The notes beneath the pieces are model-generated. The model did no database searches, was not told the origin of the DNA, and saw only the letters and a list, made by a program, of their open reading frames with translations. A stretch of 64,000 nucleotides of DNA from Ancylobacter sonchi. GTDB lineage: Bacteria > Pseudomonadota > Alphaproteobacteria > Rhizobiales > Xanthobacteraceae. This document shows, one piece after another, positions 20,530-29,279 of the stretch. Positions within the stretch are counted from its first letter, which is position 1, and each line of letters starts with the position of its first letter. The stretch covers positions 310,001 to 374,000 of the forward strand of contig NZ_JAHBGF010000010.1 of the NCBI RefSeq assembly GCF_018390695.1, read 5' to 3'. A program made the position numbers and the translations under genes.

Positions 20530-21888
20530 TCAGAAGCCCACCGCGGTGCCGTGCAGGTCGTAAGCATCGGCGCGCTCGATCTTCACCGTGGCGATCTCGC
20601 CGACCCGCAGCGGCCGGCGCGAGGCGACATGCACCACGCCGTCGATCTCCGGCGCGTCCGCCTTGGAACGGCCCACCGCCACGGTGGGGCCGACCGAATC
20701 GATGATCACCTGCTGGCGGGTGCCGACCTTGCGCTTCAGCCGCCGGGCGGAGACGCGCTGCTGCACCTCCATGAAGCGGTTCCAGCGCTCCTGCTTCACC
20801 TCGTCGGGGATGGCGACGCCGAGATCATTGGCCGGCGCGCCGGCGACCGGCTCGTATTTGAAGCAGCCGACGCGATCGAGCTCGGCTTCCTCCAGGAAGT
20901 CGATCAGCTCCTCGAACTCGGTGTCGGTCTCGCCGGGGAAGCCGACGATGAAGGTCGAGCGCAAAGTGAGGTCCGGGCAGGCGGCCCGCCAGGCTTGGAC
21001 GCGCGCCAGCGTCTTCTCCTGCGCCGCCGGGCGCTTCATGCGCTTCAGCACCGTCGGCGAGGCGTGCTGGAACGGGATGTCGAGATAGGGAAGGATCACG
21101 CCCTCCGCCATCAGGCCGATCACCTCGTCGACATGCGGGTAGGGGTAGACATAATGCATGCGCACCCAGGCGCCGAGCGAGCCCAGCTCGCGCGACAGGT
21201 CGAGGAAGCGGGTGCGGACCTGGCGGTCCTTCCACTGGCTCTCGGCATATTTCAGGTCGACGCCATAGGCGGAGGTGTCCTGCGAGATGACCAGCAGTTC
21301 CTTCACCCCGGCGGCGACCAGCTTTTCGGCCTCACGCATCACCTCACCGGCCGGCCGGCTGACCAGGTCGCCGCGCAGCTTGGGGATGATGCAGAAGGTG
21401 CAGCGATTGTTGCAACCCTCGGAAATCTTTAGATAAGCGTAGTGACGCGGAGTGAGCTTCACCCCCTGCGGCGGCACGAGATCGAGGAAAGGATCGTGCC
21501 GCGGCGGCACGGCGGCGTGCACCGCATTGACGACGCTCTCATATTGCTGCGGGCCGGTGACGGCGAGCACGCCGGGGTGCACGTCGCGGATCTGCTCGGG
21601 CTCGGCGCCCATGCAGCCGGTGACGATGACCTTGCCGTTCTCCTTCAGCGCGTCGCCGATGGCGGCGAGGCTTTCCGCCTTGGCGCTGTCGAGAAAGCCG
21701 CAGGTGTTGACGATGACGAGGTCGGCGCCCTCATGCTTGCGCGAGAGCTCGTAGCCCTCGGCACGCAGGCGCGTGACGATGCGCTCGGAATCGACGAGCG
21801 CCTTGGGGCAGCCCAGCGAGACGAAGGAAATGCGCGGCGCCTCGCCGGAAGGGCTGTGCGGGACGTCGATCGACGCGGGATCGGCCAT
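20530..21888 (-). CDS. rimO: Ribosomal protein S12 methylthiotransferase RimO
   Basis: RimO is a radical-SAM enzyme that adds a methylthio group to an aspartate of ribosomal protein S12. The 452 residues contain the N-terminal UPF0004 cysteines ([27 protein letters not shown]) for one 4Fe-4S cluster, the radical-[11 protein letters not shown] motif for the second, and a C-terminal TRAM domain. The CPKALVDSE signature distinguishes RimO from MiaB. ATG 21888 has only a weak ribosome-binding site. It is monocistronic. Confidence 0.96.
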   Translation of the reverse strand: MADPASIDVPHSPSGEAPRISFVSLGCPKALVDSERIVTRLRAEGYELSRKHEGADLVIVNTCGFLDSAKAESLAAIGDALKENGKVIVTGCMGAEPEQIRDVHPGVLAVTGPQQYESVVNAVHAAVPPRHDPFLDLVPPQGVKLTPRHYAYLKISEGCNNRCTFCIIPKLRGDLVSRPAGEVMREAEKLVAAGVKELLVISQDTSAYGVDLKYAESQWKDRQVRTRFLDLSRELGSLGAWVRMHYVYPYPHVDEVIGLMAEGVILPYLDIPFQHASPTVLKRMKRPAAQEKTLARVQAWRAACPDLTLRSTFIVGFPGETDTEFEELIDFLEEAELDRVGCFKYEPVAGAPANDLGVAIPDEVKQERWNRFMEVQQRVSARRLKRKVGTRQQVIIDSVGPTVAVGRSKADAPEIDGVVHVASRRPLRVGEIATVKIERADAYDLHGTAVGF

Positions 21889-22032
21889 GGATGTCGGGCT
21901 CGGGTTCTCGAAGCAAGCGCGAGCCGTTAATCGAGGCGCGGTCCGCCGTCAACTCACGAAGACGCCGGGCCGCCGCGCGCACGGCGCAGGACAACCCGGC
22001 GTGAAGGTGGTCGACGGTCGGCAGAAGGGCCG

Positions 22033-22359
22033 TCAGGCGGCCTTTTCGGCGGTACCGAGATCGATGGCCTCGAACAGCTCGACCTCGGGATGGCCGACAT
22101 AGAGCGGCTTGTTGCCACCGGCGTTCTTGTGGGCGGCGCGGAAGGCCTCCGACTTGGTCCAGGCCTCGAAATCGGCGCGGCTGCCCCAGATGGTGTGCGA
22201 GGCATAGAGCGTGTGATCGTCGCGCTGCGGACCGCGCAGCAGGTCGAACTTCTTGAAACCGGGCACGGTGGACAGGTGGCTGTCGCGCGCGCGCCAGACC
22301 TGCTCGAAATCGGCTTCCGAGCCGAGCTTCACCTTGAAGCGGTTCATGGCGATGAACAT
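22033..22359 (-). CDS. IsdG-type heme-degrading monooxygenase (ABM fold)
   Basis: A 108-residue ferredoxin-like protein of the antibiotic-biosynthesis-monooxygenase fold. The catalytic Asn-Trp-His triad of IsdG/IsdI is recognisable at nearly the same positions (N6, W67, H77; IsdG has N7, W67, H77). These enzymes open the heme ring in the cytosol and release iron. It lies 77 bases downstream of and in the same direction as the heme receptor gene, as for Bradyrhizobium HmuQ/HmuD. This makes heme catabolism the most likely role and generic quinone-type ABM activity the less likely alternative. Confidence 0.88.
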   Translation of the reverse strand: MFIAMNRFKVKLGSEADFEQVWRARDSHLSTVPGFKKFDLLRGPQRDDHTLYASHTIWGSRADFEAWTKSEAFRAAHKNAGGNKPLYVGHPEVELFEAIDLGTAEKAA

Positions 22360-22436
22360 GGAGCGTCCCTCATTGGTCGGATGGGTGATGCCGGACGATA
22401 GCGCCCGGCATCGGGAGATGGAAACCGGCGCGTCGT

Positions 22437-24578
22437 TCAGAAATGCGCGCGCAGGCTCATCAGCACGGTACGGCCCTGGCCGGTATAGCCGGTGAAGCCG
22501 GTCGCGCCGACGGAGAGCGCCGGGGTGTATTCCTCGTCGAACAGGTTGGTGGCGTCGACGCGGAAGGTCAGCTTGTCGTTGATCTGGTAGCTTCCGAACA
22601 GGTCGACGAGGTTGTAGCTCGCCGAGGGCGTCGAGCTGATGGCGCCGACGAACGTCGGACCGAAGGTGATCTGCGTCGATTCTGAATAGAAGGAATAGCG
22701 CCCGCCGATGGTGAGGCGCTCGTCGAAGAAGCGCAGGCCAGCGGTCAGCGAGACGATGTCGTCCGGCAGGTACTGGTTGGTACCGAAGCCCTGGGTCTGC
22801 GGCGGCAGATCGTTCTTGTTGTGGGTGTAGCTCGCGGAGGCGAAGAACTTGCCGGAGTCGTAGTTGGCCTCCAGCTCGATGCCGCTCACGTTGGAGGTAC
22901 CGTCGACGTTGCAGAAATAATACTGCACGTTGCGGCAGGTGACGATGTAGTTCGAGATGTCGTTGGTGAAGTAGTCGGCCTTCAGCCGCAGCTGGTCGCC
23001 GGCAACGAACAGGCCGTCCTTACGGATGTTGAAGCCGAACTCCCAGCCCTTGGAGACTTCCGGCTCAAGATAGGGATTGGCCGAATAGGAGCCGGTGCCG
23101 CCCGGATGGGTGCCGCCGACCATGGTCTCGCTTGCGGTGGGCGCGCGCATGGTCTCAGCATAGGTCACATAGGGCTGCAGCCAGTCGAAGGGGTTGATGG
23201 CGAGGGTGAACTTGGGGTCGAAGCGGCCGTCGCTCTGGTCGACCGTCCATGCGCCGATCGGCACCGCGCCGCCGGTGCCGCTTTCATAGCCCGAGCCGTC
23301 CAACGTGTAGAAGTCGTAGCGCAGGCCAAGGATGAAATCGACGATGTTGTAGCTGAAGGTGGTCTCGGAGAAGACGCCGCCGATCGAGTTCTCGCCCGAG
23401 GGATTGACGCCGCCGTAATTTGCGGGGGTGAGGCTGTTGGAAGCGCTCACGTCGTCGTAGAAATACTCGAAGCCGTTGATGGTCGACACCGCGACCTCAC
23501 CCCACATGAACTTCGAGGTATTGGAGGTGTCGAAGCCCCAGCCCTGATCCTCGATGACACGGCCGCGCGAGCTCGAAGAGGTGCGCGTGGTGTTGAGGTA
23601 GGTCATAGTCAGGTCGTTGTAATAGGCATTCAGCCGGAAATCGATCAGCTCGCTGTCTGGGTCGTAGTGGTAGTTCGCCGTGAAGGTGTTGTTGGTCACC
23701 TGCTGGTCGGCGGAATTGGCGTAGAAGAAGTTGTTGTAGAACACCGCCCCGAGCTTCAGCGTCGAGTCGTCGGTGAGCTTGATGTCGCTCTTCAGCAGGC
23801 CCGAGGTGAGGTTCTGCCACGTATAGGGCACCATCACCCCGGCGCCGTTCTCGTAATTGGTCGGGCCGGAATTGGCGATGGCACCGGCGACCGAGACGCG
23901 GTCGTTGAGCTTGGCGGCCCCGGCGAACATTTCCTTCCAGCCGACGCCGTTGCTGCCCCAGGTGAGGTTGGAGATCGCCCCCCAATTGTTGCCCGGCTTG
24001 ATGATGTCGTCGACCCCGAGCGTGCGCATGTCCGCCGCGCCGGCCAGCGCACCGGCGCCGCCTGCGGTGGAGACAGCGCCGCGGGCGATGTCGACGCCGG
24101 CCAGCAGCTGCTCGTCAACATAGGCGAAGCCTGACGCCTCGTGGCCGACGAAGCGGAAATTCTGCCGCACGCCGTCGATCATCATGTTGACGCGGCCGAA
24201 GCCCTGGAAGCCGCGGATGTTGATCGCGACGCCGGGATTGGAGGTGCTCTGCTCGGTGAAGGTGCCGGGCACGGTGCGCAGCACGGTGTCGAGGCGGCTC
24301 GACTGGTTCAGGTTGTTCAGCATGTTGACGGTGCTGACCGCCGACGGCGTGGAATAGGGGTCGGAGACCAGCCGCCCGTCGGCGCCCTGGACGGTCACCG
24401 TCGGCAGCGCCTCCGCCTCGCCGGCGGTAGCCGTCGTCGTGCTGGCCGCCGTGGAGGCGGCCTGCTGCGCCAGTGCCGGCGCGGCGACGACGAGCGCGCC
24501 GAGCGAGATGCCGAGCAGGGCGGAGTGGCGGGAGAGCGGACGGCGGCTGGCGCCGGCGCGCGGGAAGGTCGCGGCCAT
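22437..24578 (-). CDS. hmuR: TonB-dependent heme/hemoglobin outer-membrane receptor
   Basis: A 713-residue receptor. ATG 24578 is chosen over ATG 24584 because GAGG ends 6 bases before it. Signal peptide (LLGISLGALVVAAPALA-Q), TonB-box-like LPTVTVQG, plug domain with INIRGFQGFGRVNMMIDGVRQ, then a beta-barrel ending in RAHF with terminal Phe. Heme-receptor FRAP and NPNL motifs appear as MRAP (in YAETMRAPTASE) and NPYLEPE. The receptor takes heme through the outer membrane using TonB energy. The oxygenase gene follows, and hmuTUV is divergent. TonB/ExbBD are not in this window. Confidence 0.94.
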   Translation of the reverse strand: MAATFPRAGASRRPLSRHSALLGISLGALVVAAPALAQQAASTAASTTTATAGEAEALPTVTVQGADGRLVSDPYSTPSAVSTVNMLNNLNQSSRLDTVLRTVPGTFTEQSTSNPGVAINIRGFQGFGRVNMMIDGVRQNFRFVGHEASGFAYVDEQLLAGVDIARGAVSTAGGAGALAGAADMRTLGVDDIIKPGNNWGAISNLTWGSNGVGWKEMFAGAAKLNDRVSVAGAIANSGPTNYENGAGVMVPYTWQNLTSGLLKSDIKLTDDSTLKLGAVFYNNFFYANSADQQVTNNTFTANYHYDPDSELIDFRLNAYYNDLTMTYLNTTRTSSSSRGRVIEDQGWGFDTSNTSKFMWGEVAVSTINGFEYFYDDVSASNSLTPANYGGVNPSGENSIGGVFSETTFSYNIVDFILGLRYDFYTLDGSGYESGTGGAVPIGAWTVDQSDGRFDPKFTLAINPFDWLQPYVTYAETMRAPTASETMVGGTHPGGTGSYSANPYLEPEVSKGWEFGFNIRKDGLFVAGDQLRLKADYFTNDISNYIVTCRNVQYYFCNVDGTSNVSGIELEANYDSGKFFASASYTHNKNDLPPQTQGFGTNQYLPDDIVSLTAGLRFFDERLTIGGRYSFYSESTQITFGPTFVGAISSTPSASYNLVDLFGSYQINDKLTFRVDATNLFDEEYTPALSVGATGFTGYTGQGRTVLMSLRAHF

Positions 24579-24661
24579 GATCATCCTCGATGCGTAAGCG
24601 GCGAGGCCAGAGAACTGCCGTTTTTCGGTAGCCGACTCCGCCTCGCATCTGCGTCACATCG

Positions 24662-24691
24662 GTCATATTTTCAGGTAAATATCGGAGTCAA
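24662..24691 (-). promoter_or_regulatory. Candidate hmuR promoter in the divergent control region
   Basis: Read on the minus strand: TTGACT, 18 bases, TATGAC, about 85 bases before the hmuR start. The whole 24579-24825 stretch is markedly AT-rich compared with its surroundings and separates two divergent heme operons. TTTAGTTCC just beyond the -35 resembles half of the Irr/ICE iron-control element (TTTAGAA). Iron-responsive control is expected for the pathway, but the box is imperfect. Confidence 0.4.
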
Positions 24692-24825
24692 CAAAGTTTA
24701 GTTCCACTTTATAATAATTACATTTTGAGATTTATCGACCAATTCAGTTCGATGACTCATGCGAAAATGAATTGAATCAAGGCAATCATTGGTCCACATA
24801 GGCGACAACATTGAGAGGTGTTGCC

Positions 24826-25791
24826 ATGCCGAATGCGATTTATAATAGTTTTAAGTTCGTGTTTCTGCTCTGCGTGGCGATTTTACCACAGGAATACGCT
24901 CGCGCGGCCGAGCCGGCGCCGGTCGAGATGGTCGACAGCGCCGGCCGGCATGTGACGGTGAAGGACACCAGCCGGGTAGTCGCCATCGGCGGCTCGATCA
25001 CTGAGATTCTCTATGCGCTGGGCCTTCAGGATCGCATCGTCGCGGTCGACACGACGAGCGTGTTCCCGCCCCAGGCGCTGAAGGACAAGCCGGATGTCGG
25101 CTATATGCGTGCGCTCTCCGCCGAAGGCGTGCTGGCACTGGCCCCCAGCCTGGTGCTGGCGATGGAGGGCTCCGGGCCGCCCACCACCATCAACGTGCTG
25201 CAGCAGGCCTCGGTGCCGTTCATCTCGGTGCCGGAAGGGCACGATGCCGCCGGCGTCGTCGCCAAGATCCGCTTCGTCGCCCACGCCATGGGCGCGGACG
25301 CGAAGGGCGAGGTGCTCGCCAAGGCGGTGGCCGAGGACTTCGAGGCGCTGGCGGCGATGCGCGCGCGCATCAAGGAGCCGCGTGGGGCGGTGTTCGTGAT
25401 GTCGATGGGCGGCGGCTCGCCGATGGTGGCAGGGCAGGGCACCGGGGCCGACGCCGCCTTCAAGCTGGCCGGCGTGACCAATGTGATGAGCGCCATCACC
25501 GGCTACAAGCCGGCGGTGGGCGAGGCGGTGCTGGCCGTCGAGCCCTATGCCATCGTCAAGATGGGGCGCAGCGGCGGGGCGGATGACGCCATACTCCAGC
25601 TGCCGGCCTTCGCGACGACGCCGGCGGCGCGCGACAAACGGCTGTTCCCCGTCGATGGCGCCTATCTGCTGGCCTTCGGTCCTCGTATGCCGCAGGCCGC
25701 GCGCGACCTTGCCGCAGCGATCTATCCTGAGCTCGATCTGCCGAAGCTGCCGGAGCGGCCGTGGACGCAGGCTACGGGGACGGCGCCGTGA
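24826..25791 (+). CDS. hmuT: Heme ABC transporter periplasmic binding protein HmuT
   Basis: A 321-residue cluster A-III binding protein. ATG 24826 follows GAGAGGTGTTGCC and begins a signal peptide (FVFLLCVAILPQEYARA-A). The typical VVAIGGSITEILYALGL opening, DVGYMRALSAEGVLALAPSLVLA and the C-terminal DGAYLLAFGPRMPQAARDLA match HmuT/PhuT. It receives heme in the periplasm and hands it to HmuUV. It overlaps hmuU by 4 bases. No hmuS-like heme chaperone gene is next to it; the IsdG-type enzyme on the other strand may fill the cytosolic role. Confidence 0.95.
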   Translation: MPNAIYNSFKFVFLLCVAILPQEYARAAEPAPVEMVDSAGRHVTVKDTSRVVAIGGSITEILYALGLQDRIVAVDTTSVFPPQALKDKPDVGYMRALSAEGVLALAPSLVLAMEGSGPPTTINVLQQASVPFISVPEGHDAAGVVAKIRFVAHAMGADAKGEVLAKAVAEDFEALAAMRARIKEPRGAVFVMSMGGGSPMVAGQGTGADAAFKLAGVTNVMSAITGYKPAVGEAVLAVEPYAIVKMGRSGGADDAILQLPAFATTPAARDKRLFPVDGAYLLAFGPRMPQAARDLAAAIYPELDLPKLPERPWTQATGTAP

Positions 25792-26900
25792 TTATCGAGG
25801 CGGTCGCGGTGAGGGCGGTGCCGGAGCGCGGCGCGCGAGAGAGGCGGGCACGGCTGGGGCTTGCCGCCTGCGCGGCGCTCGCCCTGGCGGCGGCGCTCGC
25901 CTCGCTCGCCATCGGACCGGTGACGATCCCGGTCGAGCATGTGCTGGCGATCCTGTGGCGGGCGATGGGCGGCAGCGTCGCCGGCCCGGAGATCGGGCTG
26001 CGCGAGAGCGTGGTGGTGCTGGACATCAGGCTGCCGCGCACGCTGCTCGGCCTCATGGTCGGAGCGGCGACGGCGACGGCCGGCGCGGTGATGCAGGGCG
26101 TCTTCCGCAACCCGCTGGCCGATCCCGGCCTGATCGGCGTGTCGAGCGGCGCGGCTCTGGCCGCGGTGCTGTGGATCGTGCTCGGCGCCTCGCTGGCGGC
26201 TGTGCTGCCGGGGGTGGGCCTGCCGGCGTTCATCGGCGAGTTCGGCCTGCCGGCCGCCGCCTTTGCCGGGGCGCTGCTGGTCACGGCGGTGCTGCATGTG
26301 GTGGCGACCCGCGAGGGGCGGACCTCGGTGGCGACGCTGCTATTCGCCGGTATCGCCTTCGGGGCGATGGCGGGGGCGGGGACCGGCGTTCTCGTGTTCA
26401 TCGCCTCCGACCAGCAATTGCGCGATCTTACCTTCTGGAGCATGGGCAGCCTTGGTGGCGCGACCTGGGCCAAGCTGATGGCGGCGTCGCCCTTCGTGCT
26501 GCTGCTGTTCGTGCTGGCGCCGCCGCTGGCGCGCGCGCTCGATGCGCTGGCGCTGGGCGAGGCGGCGGCCTTTCATGTCGGCGTCGATGTGGAGCGGGCG
26601 AAACGCCTCGCCATTGCCGGCGTCGCCGCCGGAGCGGGCGCGGCAGTGGCGGCGGCCGGGGTGATCGGCTTCGTCGGGCTGGTGGTGCCGCACCTGCTGC
26701 GGCTGCTCATCGGGCCGGGGCACCGCCTGCTGCTGCCGGCCTCGGCCTTCGCCGGCGGAGCGCTGCTGCTCGGTGCCGATCTGGTGGCGCGCACCATCGC
26801 CGCGCCGGCGGAGCTGCCGCTCGGTATCGTCACCGCCGCCATCGGCGCACCGTTCTTCCTCTGGCTGCTGCTGCGCCGCCGTGCCGATCTGTTCGGGTGA
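25788..26900 (+). CDS. hmuU: Heme ABC transporter permease HmuU (FecCD family)
   Basis: About 370 residues, with roughly ten hydrophobic segments in the FecCD/BtuC pattern. RLPRTLLGLMVGAATATAGAVMQGVFRNPLADPGLIGVSSG is the family core (written here in part: RNPLADPGLIG), with GFVGLVVPHLLRLLIGPGH in the C-terminal half. GTG 25788 overlaps the hmuT stop (GTGA) and is taken as the start; ATG 25761 is an alternative nine codons earlier. It forms the inner-membrane channel for heme with HmuV as its ATPase. Confidence 0.94.
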   Translation: MIIEAVAVRAVPERGARERRARLGLAACAALALAAALASLAIGPVTIPVEHVLAILWRAMGGSVAGPEIGLRESVVVLDIRLPRTLLGLMVGAATATAGAVMQGVFRNPLADPGLIGVSSGAALAAVLWIVLGASLAAVLPGVGLPAFIGEFGLPAAAFAGALLVTAVLHVVATREGRTSVATLLFAGIAFGAMAGAGTGVLVFIASDQQLRDLTFWSMGSLGGATWAKLMAASPFVLLLFVLAPPLARALDALALGEAAAFHVGVDVERAKRLAIAGVAAGAGAAVAAAGVIGFVGLVVPHLLRLLIGPGHRLLLPASAFAGGALLLGADLVARTIAAPAELPLGIVTAAIGAPFFLWLLLRRRADLFG

Positions 26901-26906
26901 CGTTCC

Positions 26907-27674
26907 ATGTATGAAGCGCAGGATATCGACTACGCGGTGCCCGGCCGGCTGCTGCTCGACGGTGCCGACCTTACGGTGCGGCCCGGCCGGGTGACGGCGC
27001 TGATCGGCCCCAATGGCGCCGGCAAGTCGACGCTGCTGAAGGTGCTGACGGGCGAACTACGCCCGAAGCAGGGCAGGGTGCTGGTCGATGGGCAGGACAT
27101 CGCGGCGCTGGGGCCGGCCCGGCTGGCCCGGCGACGGGCGGTGTTGCCGCAGGATGTGCATGTGGCGTTTCCCTTCACCGTCGCCGAGGTGGTGGCGATC
27201 GGCCTGCCGCAAGGCGAGCGCGCGCCGCACCGCATCACCGGGGCGCTGGAGAAGGTTGACCTCGCCGGTTTTCGCGACCGGCCCTATGCGGCGCTGTCCG
27301 GCGGCGAGCAGCAGCGCGTGCAGATCGCCCGCGCGCTCACCCAGCTCGCGAGCTGCGACGGGCCGGGCTACCTGCTGCTCGACGAGCCAACATCGAGTCT
27401 CGATCTGTCGCACCAGCTGATGGTGGTCGAACTCGCCCGGCAGGTGGCCCGAAGCGGTGGCGGCGTGGCGGCGGTGCTGCACGACCTCAATCTCGCGGCG
27501 ATGATCGCCGATGAGGTGGTGGCTCTGAAGGGCGGCCGGATCGTCGCGCGCGGAACGCCGGCCGAGGTGCTGACCGACGCCCTCGTCGGCGAGCTCTACG
27601 CGGTCACGGCGCGGATCGGCACGGCACCGCAGACTGGCCCGTTCCTGCTGCCGCAGGCGATGACGCGCGCCTGA
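26907..27674 (+). CDS. hmuV: Heme ABC transporter ATP-binding protein HmuV
   Basis: A 255-residue ATPase: Walker A GPNGAGKST, Q-loop in VLPQDVHV, signature LSGGEQQRVQIARAL, Walker B LLLDEPTSSLDL and H-loop VLHDLNLAA. The short LASCDGPGYLLLDE insertion before Walker B is typical of HmuV. Six bases separate it from hmuU. It is the last gene of hmuTUV and is followed by a GC hairpin. Confidence 0.95.
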   Translation: MYEAQDIDYAVPGRLLLDGADLTVRPGRVTALIGPNGAGKSTLLKVLTGELRPKQGRVLVDGQDIAALGPARLARRRAVLPQDVHVAFPFTVAEVVAIGLPQGERAPHRITGALEKVDLAGFRDRPYAALSGGEQQRVQIARALTQLASCDGPGYLLLDEPTSSLDLSHQLMVVELARQVARSGGGVAAVLHDLNLAAMIADEVVALKGGRIVARGTPAEVLTDALVGELYAVTARIGTAPQTGPFLLPQAMTRA

Positions 27675-27691
27675 GGGGCGGCGCGCTTGGG

Positions 27692-27729
27692 GCCGCCGGA
27701 AGAGGCTGGGGGGGGCATCCTCCGGCGGC
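27692..27729. terminator. GC hairpin between hmuV and a convergent gene
   Basis: GCCGCCGGAAGA pairs with TCCTCCGGCGGC (12 bp, one mismatch) around a G-rich loop. It is placed just after hmuV and before the stop of the convergent gene. It lacks a T-tract. Confidence 0.45.
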
Positions 27730-27761
27730 TGTTCGCCGGCGCGCTTGGCCGGCTAGTAGGC

Positions 27762-28331
27762 TTATTTCAGCTTGTCGACGTCGATGCCGAAGGTGACGGC
27801 GCCGATGTTCTGGCCCTTGTCGGAGATGGCGACGCTGGCCTGGGCGATCTTCTTGCCACCGTCCTCCTCGACCTTGTCGACGAAGATGGCGCCCGGGCCG
27901 ACCGGATAGGTCTTCTGCCACTTGGCCTCATCGGCCTGCCACATGTCGGAGGTGCCGTCGGTCTGGCCGACGTTCAGGCCGTAGCCGTCCATGACGAAGG
28001 CTTCGGTGATGACGCCACCCGACGCGTCCTTCTTCTTGGTCAGGAACTCGGCGAGCTTGTTCTTCATGGTGCTGTCGCGCAGCGCCTGGTCCTTGGCCTT
28101 CCACTTGTTGTCCAGCTCATCGATGTCGCTCTGCATGAGCTTGGCGTGGGCCTTGTTGGAAGTCAGGACGGCGGAAATCACTGCCGGGTCGCTGAGCCAG
28201 GGCTCGATGTTCTTCTTCACATAGGCGGTGACGGCGGCGGCGTGGGACATCTCGTCCTGCGCGAGGGCCGGCACGATGCCGAGCAGGGTCGCCGCCGCGG
28301 CCAGCGCGGCGATCTTGGTACGGATGGACAT
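27762..28331 (-). CDS. Exported PDC/cache-like sensor-domain protein
   Basis: A 189-residue exported protein. ATG 28331 is preceded by AAAGAGG and begins a signal peptide (LAAAATLLGIVPALA-Q). The mature part is helical at first (VTAYVKKNIEPWLSDPAV), then shows a cache/PDC-like core (GGVITEAFVMDGYGLNVGQTDGTSDMWQADEAKW and IAQASVAISDKGQNIGAVTFGID). Such domains normally form the ligand-binding part of chemoreceptors or kinases, but here no transmembrane or output domain follows, so it is a free periplasmic domain. Its location convergent to the heme operon may be chance. Function unknown. Confidence 0.7.
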   Translation of the reverse strand: MSIRTKIAALAAAATLLGIVPALAQDEMSHAAAVTAYVKKNIEPWLSDPAVISAVLTSNKAHAKLMQSDIDELDNKWKAKDQALRDSTMKNKLAEFLTKKKDASGGVITEAFVMDGYGLNVGQTDGTSDMWQADEAKWQKTYPVGPGAIFVDKVEEDGGKKIAQASVAISDKGQNIGAVTFGIDVDKLK

Positions 28332-28860
28332 TGGCGTTTCCTCTTTAGGGGACGATCTTGGCGTCGTCCGCTCGCAGCGTAACATGAAGTAAATTATGAA
28401 ATATAGTGCAATTTTCTAACGATGAGATGGGCGAAGCTTTGTGCAGATATGATAATAATATGCAACTTAGTTTGCTGTCAGGATTAATTTCATCGCGGAT
28501 GTTTATGGTACAAAACTTGTCTATTGTTCCGACTTCGCGCGATTGCCTCGAGGGTGGCGTGGAAAAGGCGGCGCTGCATGTCGTCTGGTTGTTTGCACCG
28601 AGAGCCAACGAGCTTGTGTCGGGATGACGGTAGACTGAATGCTCGTCTGGCATCCCAGATTCCATGTATAATGTTCTGTATTTTTCATGCCGAAATCGTC
28701 GGAAGCCGTCCCCGGTCGGCGGAAAGCTCCGCGATCACCGAATGGTGTCGCGCCAATGATGCAAATCCGCGCTAAACTTCCCGCAAAGGCCAGGGGCTGC
28801 GGCGGCTCCTGCGAGCCGACCATCAATCAAGAGCCGCGTTTTTTTGGGAGGATCAGCATC
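28332..28860. other. Intergenic region of about 530 bases, no gene supported
   Basis: This stretch is AT-rich near 28380-28530 and contains several short overlapping open frames with no recognisable protein, signal peptide or ribosome-binding site. I looked for a small HmuP-type heme regulator and found none. It probably holds the promoters of the minus-strand exported protein and of the small plus-strand gene at 28861, whose ribosome-binding site GGGAGG is visible. Confidence 0.6.
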
Positions 28861-29130
28861 ATGACGCTTGCGGTAGCCGAATTCCGACCCGAACCCATCC
28901 ATGTCCATATCGGCCGCGAGACCATCGAGGTCCGCTCGCTGGACTGTGCGGTGAATCTCCTGCGCTCGCTGCGCCACGACCGGTTGGGCAACTATGCGGA
29001 AATGCTGCTCACCCAGCTGGAGCAGGCGCGCGGGCCGGTGCAGCAGGCCCATGCCTGGACCGCATTCCGTAGCTGGGCGATGGCCTGCGGGCTGCACGCC
29101 AGCGATGAAGGCCGGCCGCACGCCGCCTGA
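28861..29130 (+). CDS. Small DUF982-like protein
   Basis: An 89-residue soluble protein. ATG 28861 follows GGGAGGATCAGCATC. The pattern EPIHVHIGRETIEVRSLDC, then a helix around AVNLLRSLRHDRLGNYAEML and the terminal AWTAFRSWAMACGLH, resembles DUF982, a short family largely restricted to Rhizobiales and of unknown function. The usual Trp-Pro pair is replaced by LRHDR, so the match is tentative. It stands alone, with a hairpin 36 bases after its stop. Confidence 0.6.
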   Translation: MTLAVAEFRPEPIHVHIGRETIEVRSLDCAVNLLRSLRHDRLGNYAEMLLTQLEQARGPVQQAHAWTAFRSWAMACGLHASDEGRPHAA

Positions 29131-29166
29131 CGGATCGCCCTCGCCAGCACTGTGCATGATCCAGGG

Positions 29167-29196
29167 GCGGCGCATCGCGTGAAGGCGGTGCGCCGC
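29167..29196 (+). terminator. Hairpin followed by AAAA, after the DUF982-like gene
   Basis: GCGGCGCA and TGCGCCGC form a perfect 8-bp stem with a 14-base loop. There is no T-tract on the plus strand, so termination is possible but not certain. Confidence 0.35.
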
Positions 29197-29279
29197 AAAA
29201 TCGCCGTTCGTCAGGTTTCATCCTGTCGGCTATCAGTCGACGGGCGGACGGTCGCGCGCCGGAACATGCAGGTGACGAG

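Noticed and set aside
28386..28860. Possible HmuP-like small heme regulator
   Set aside because: None of the short frames shows the expected family pattern.
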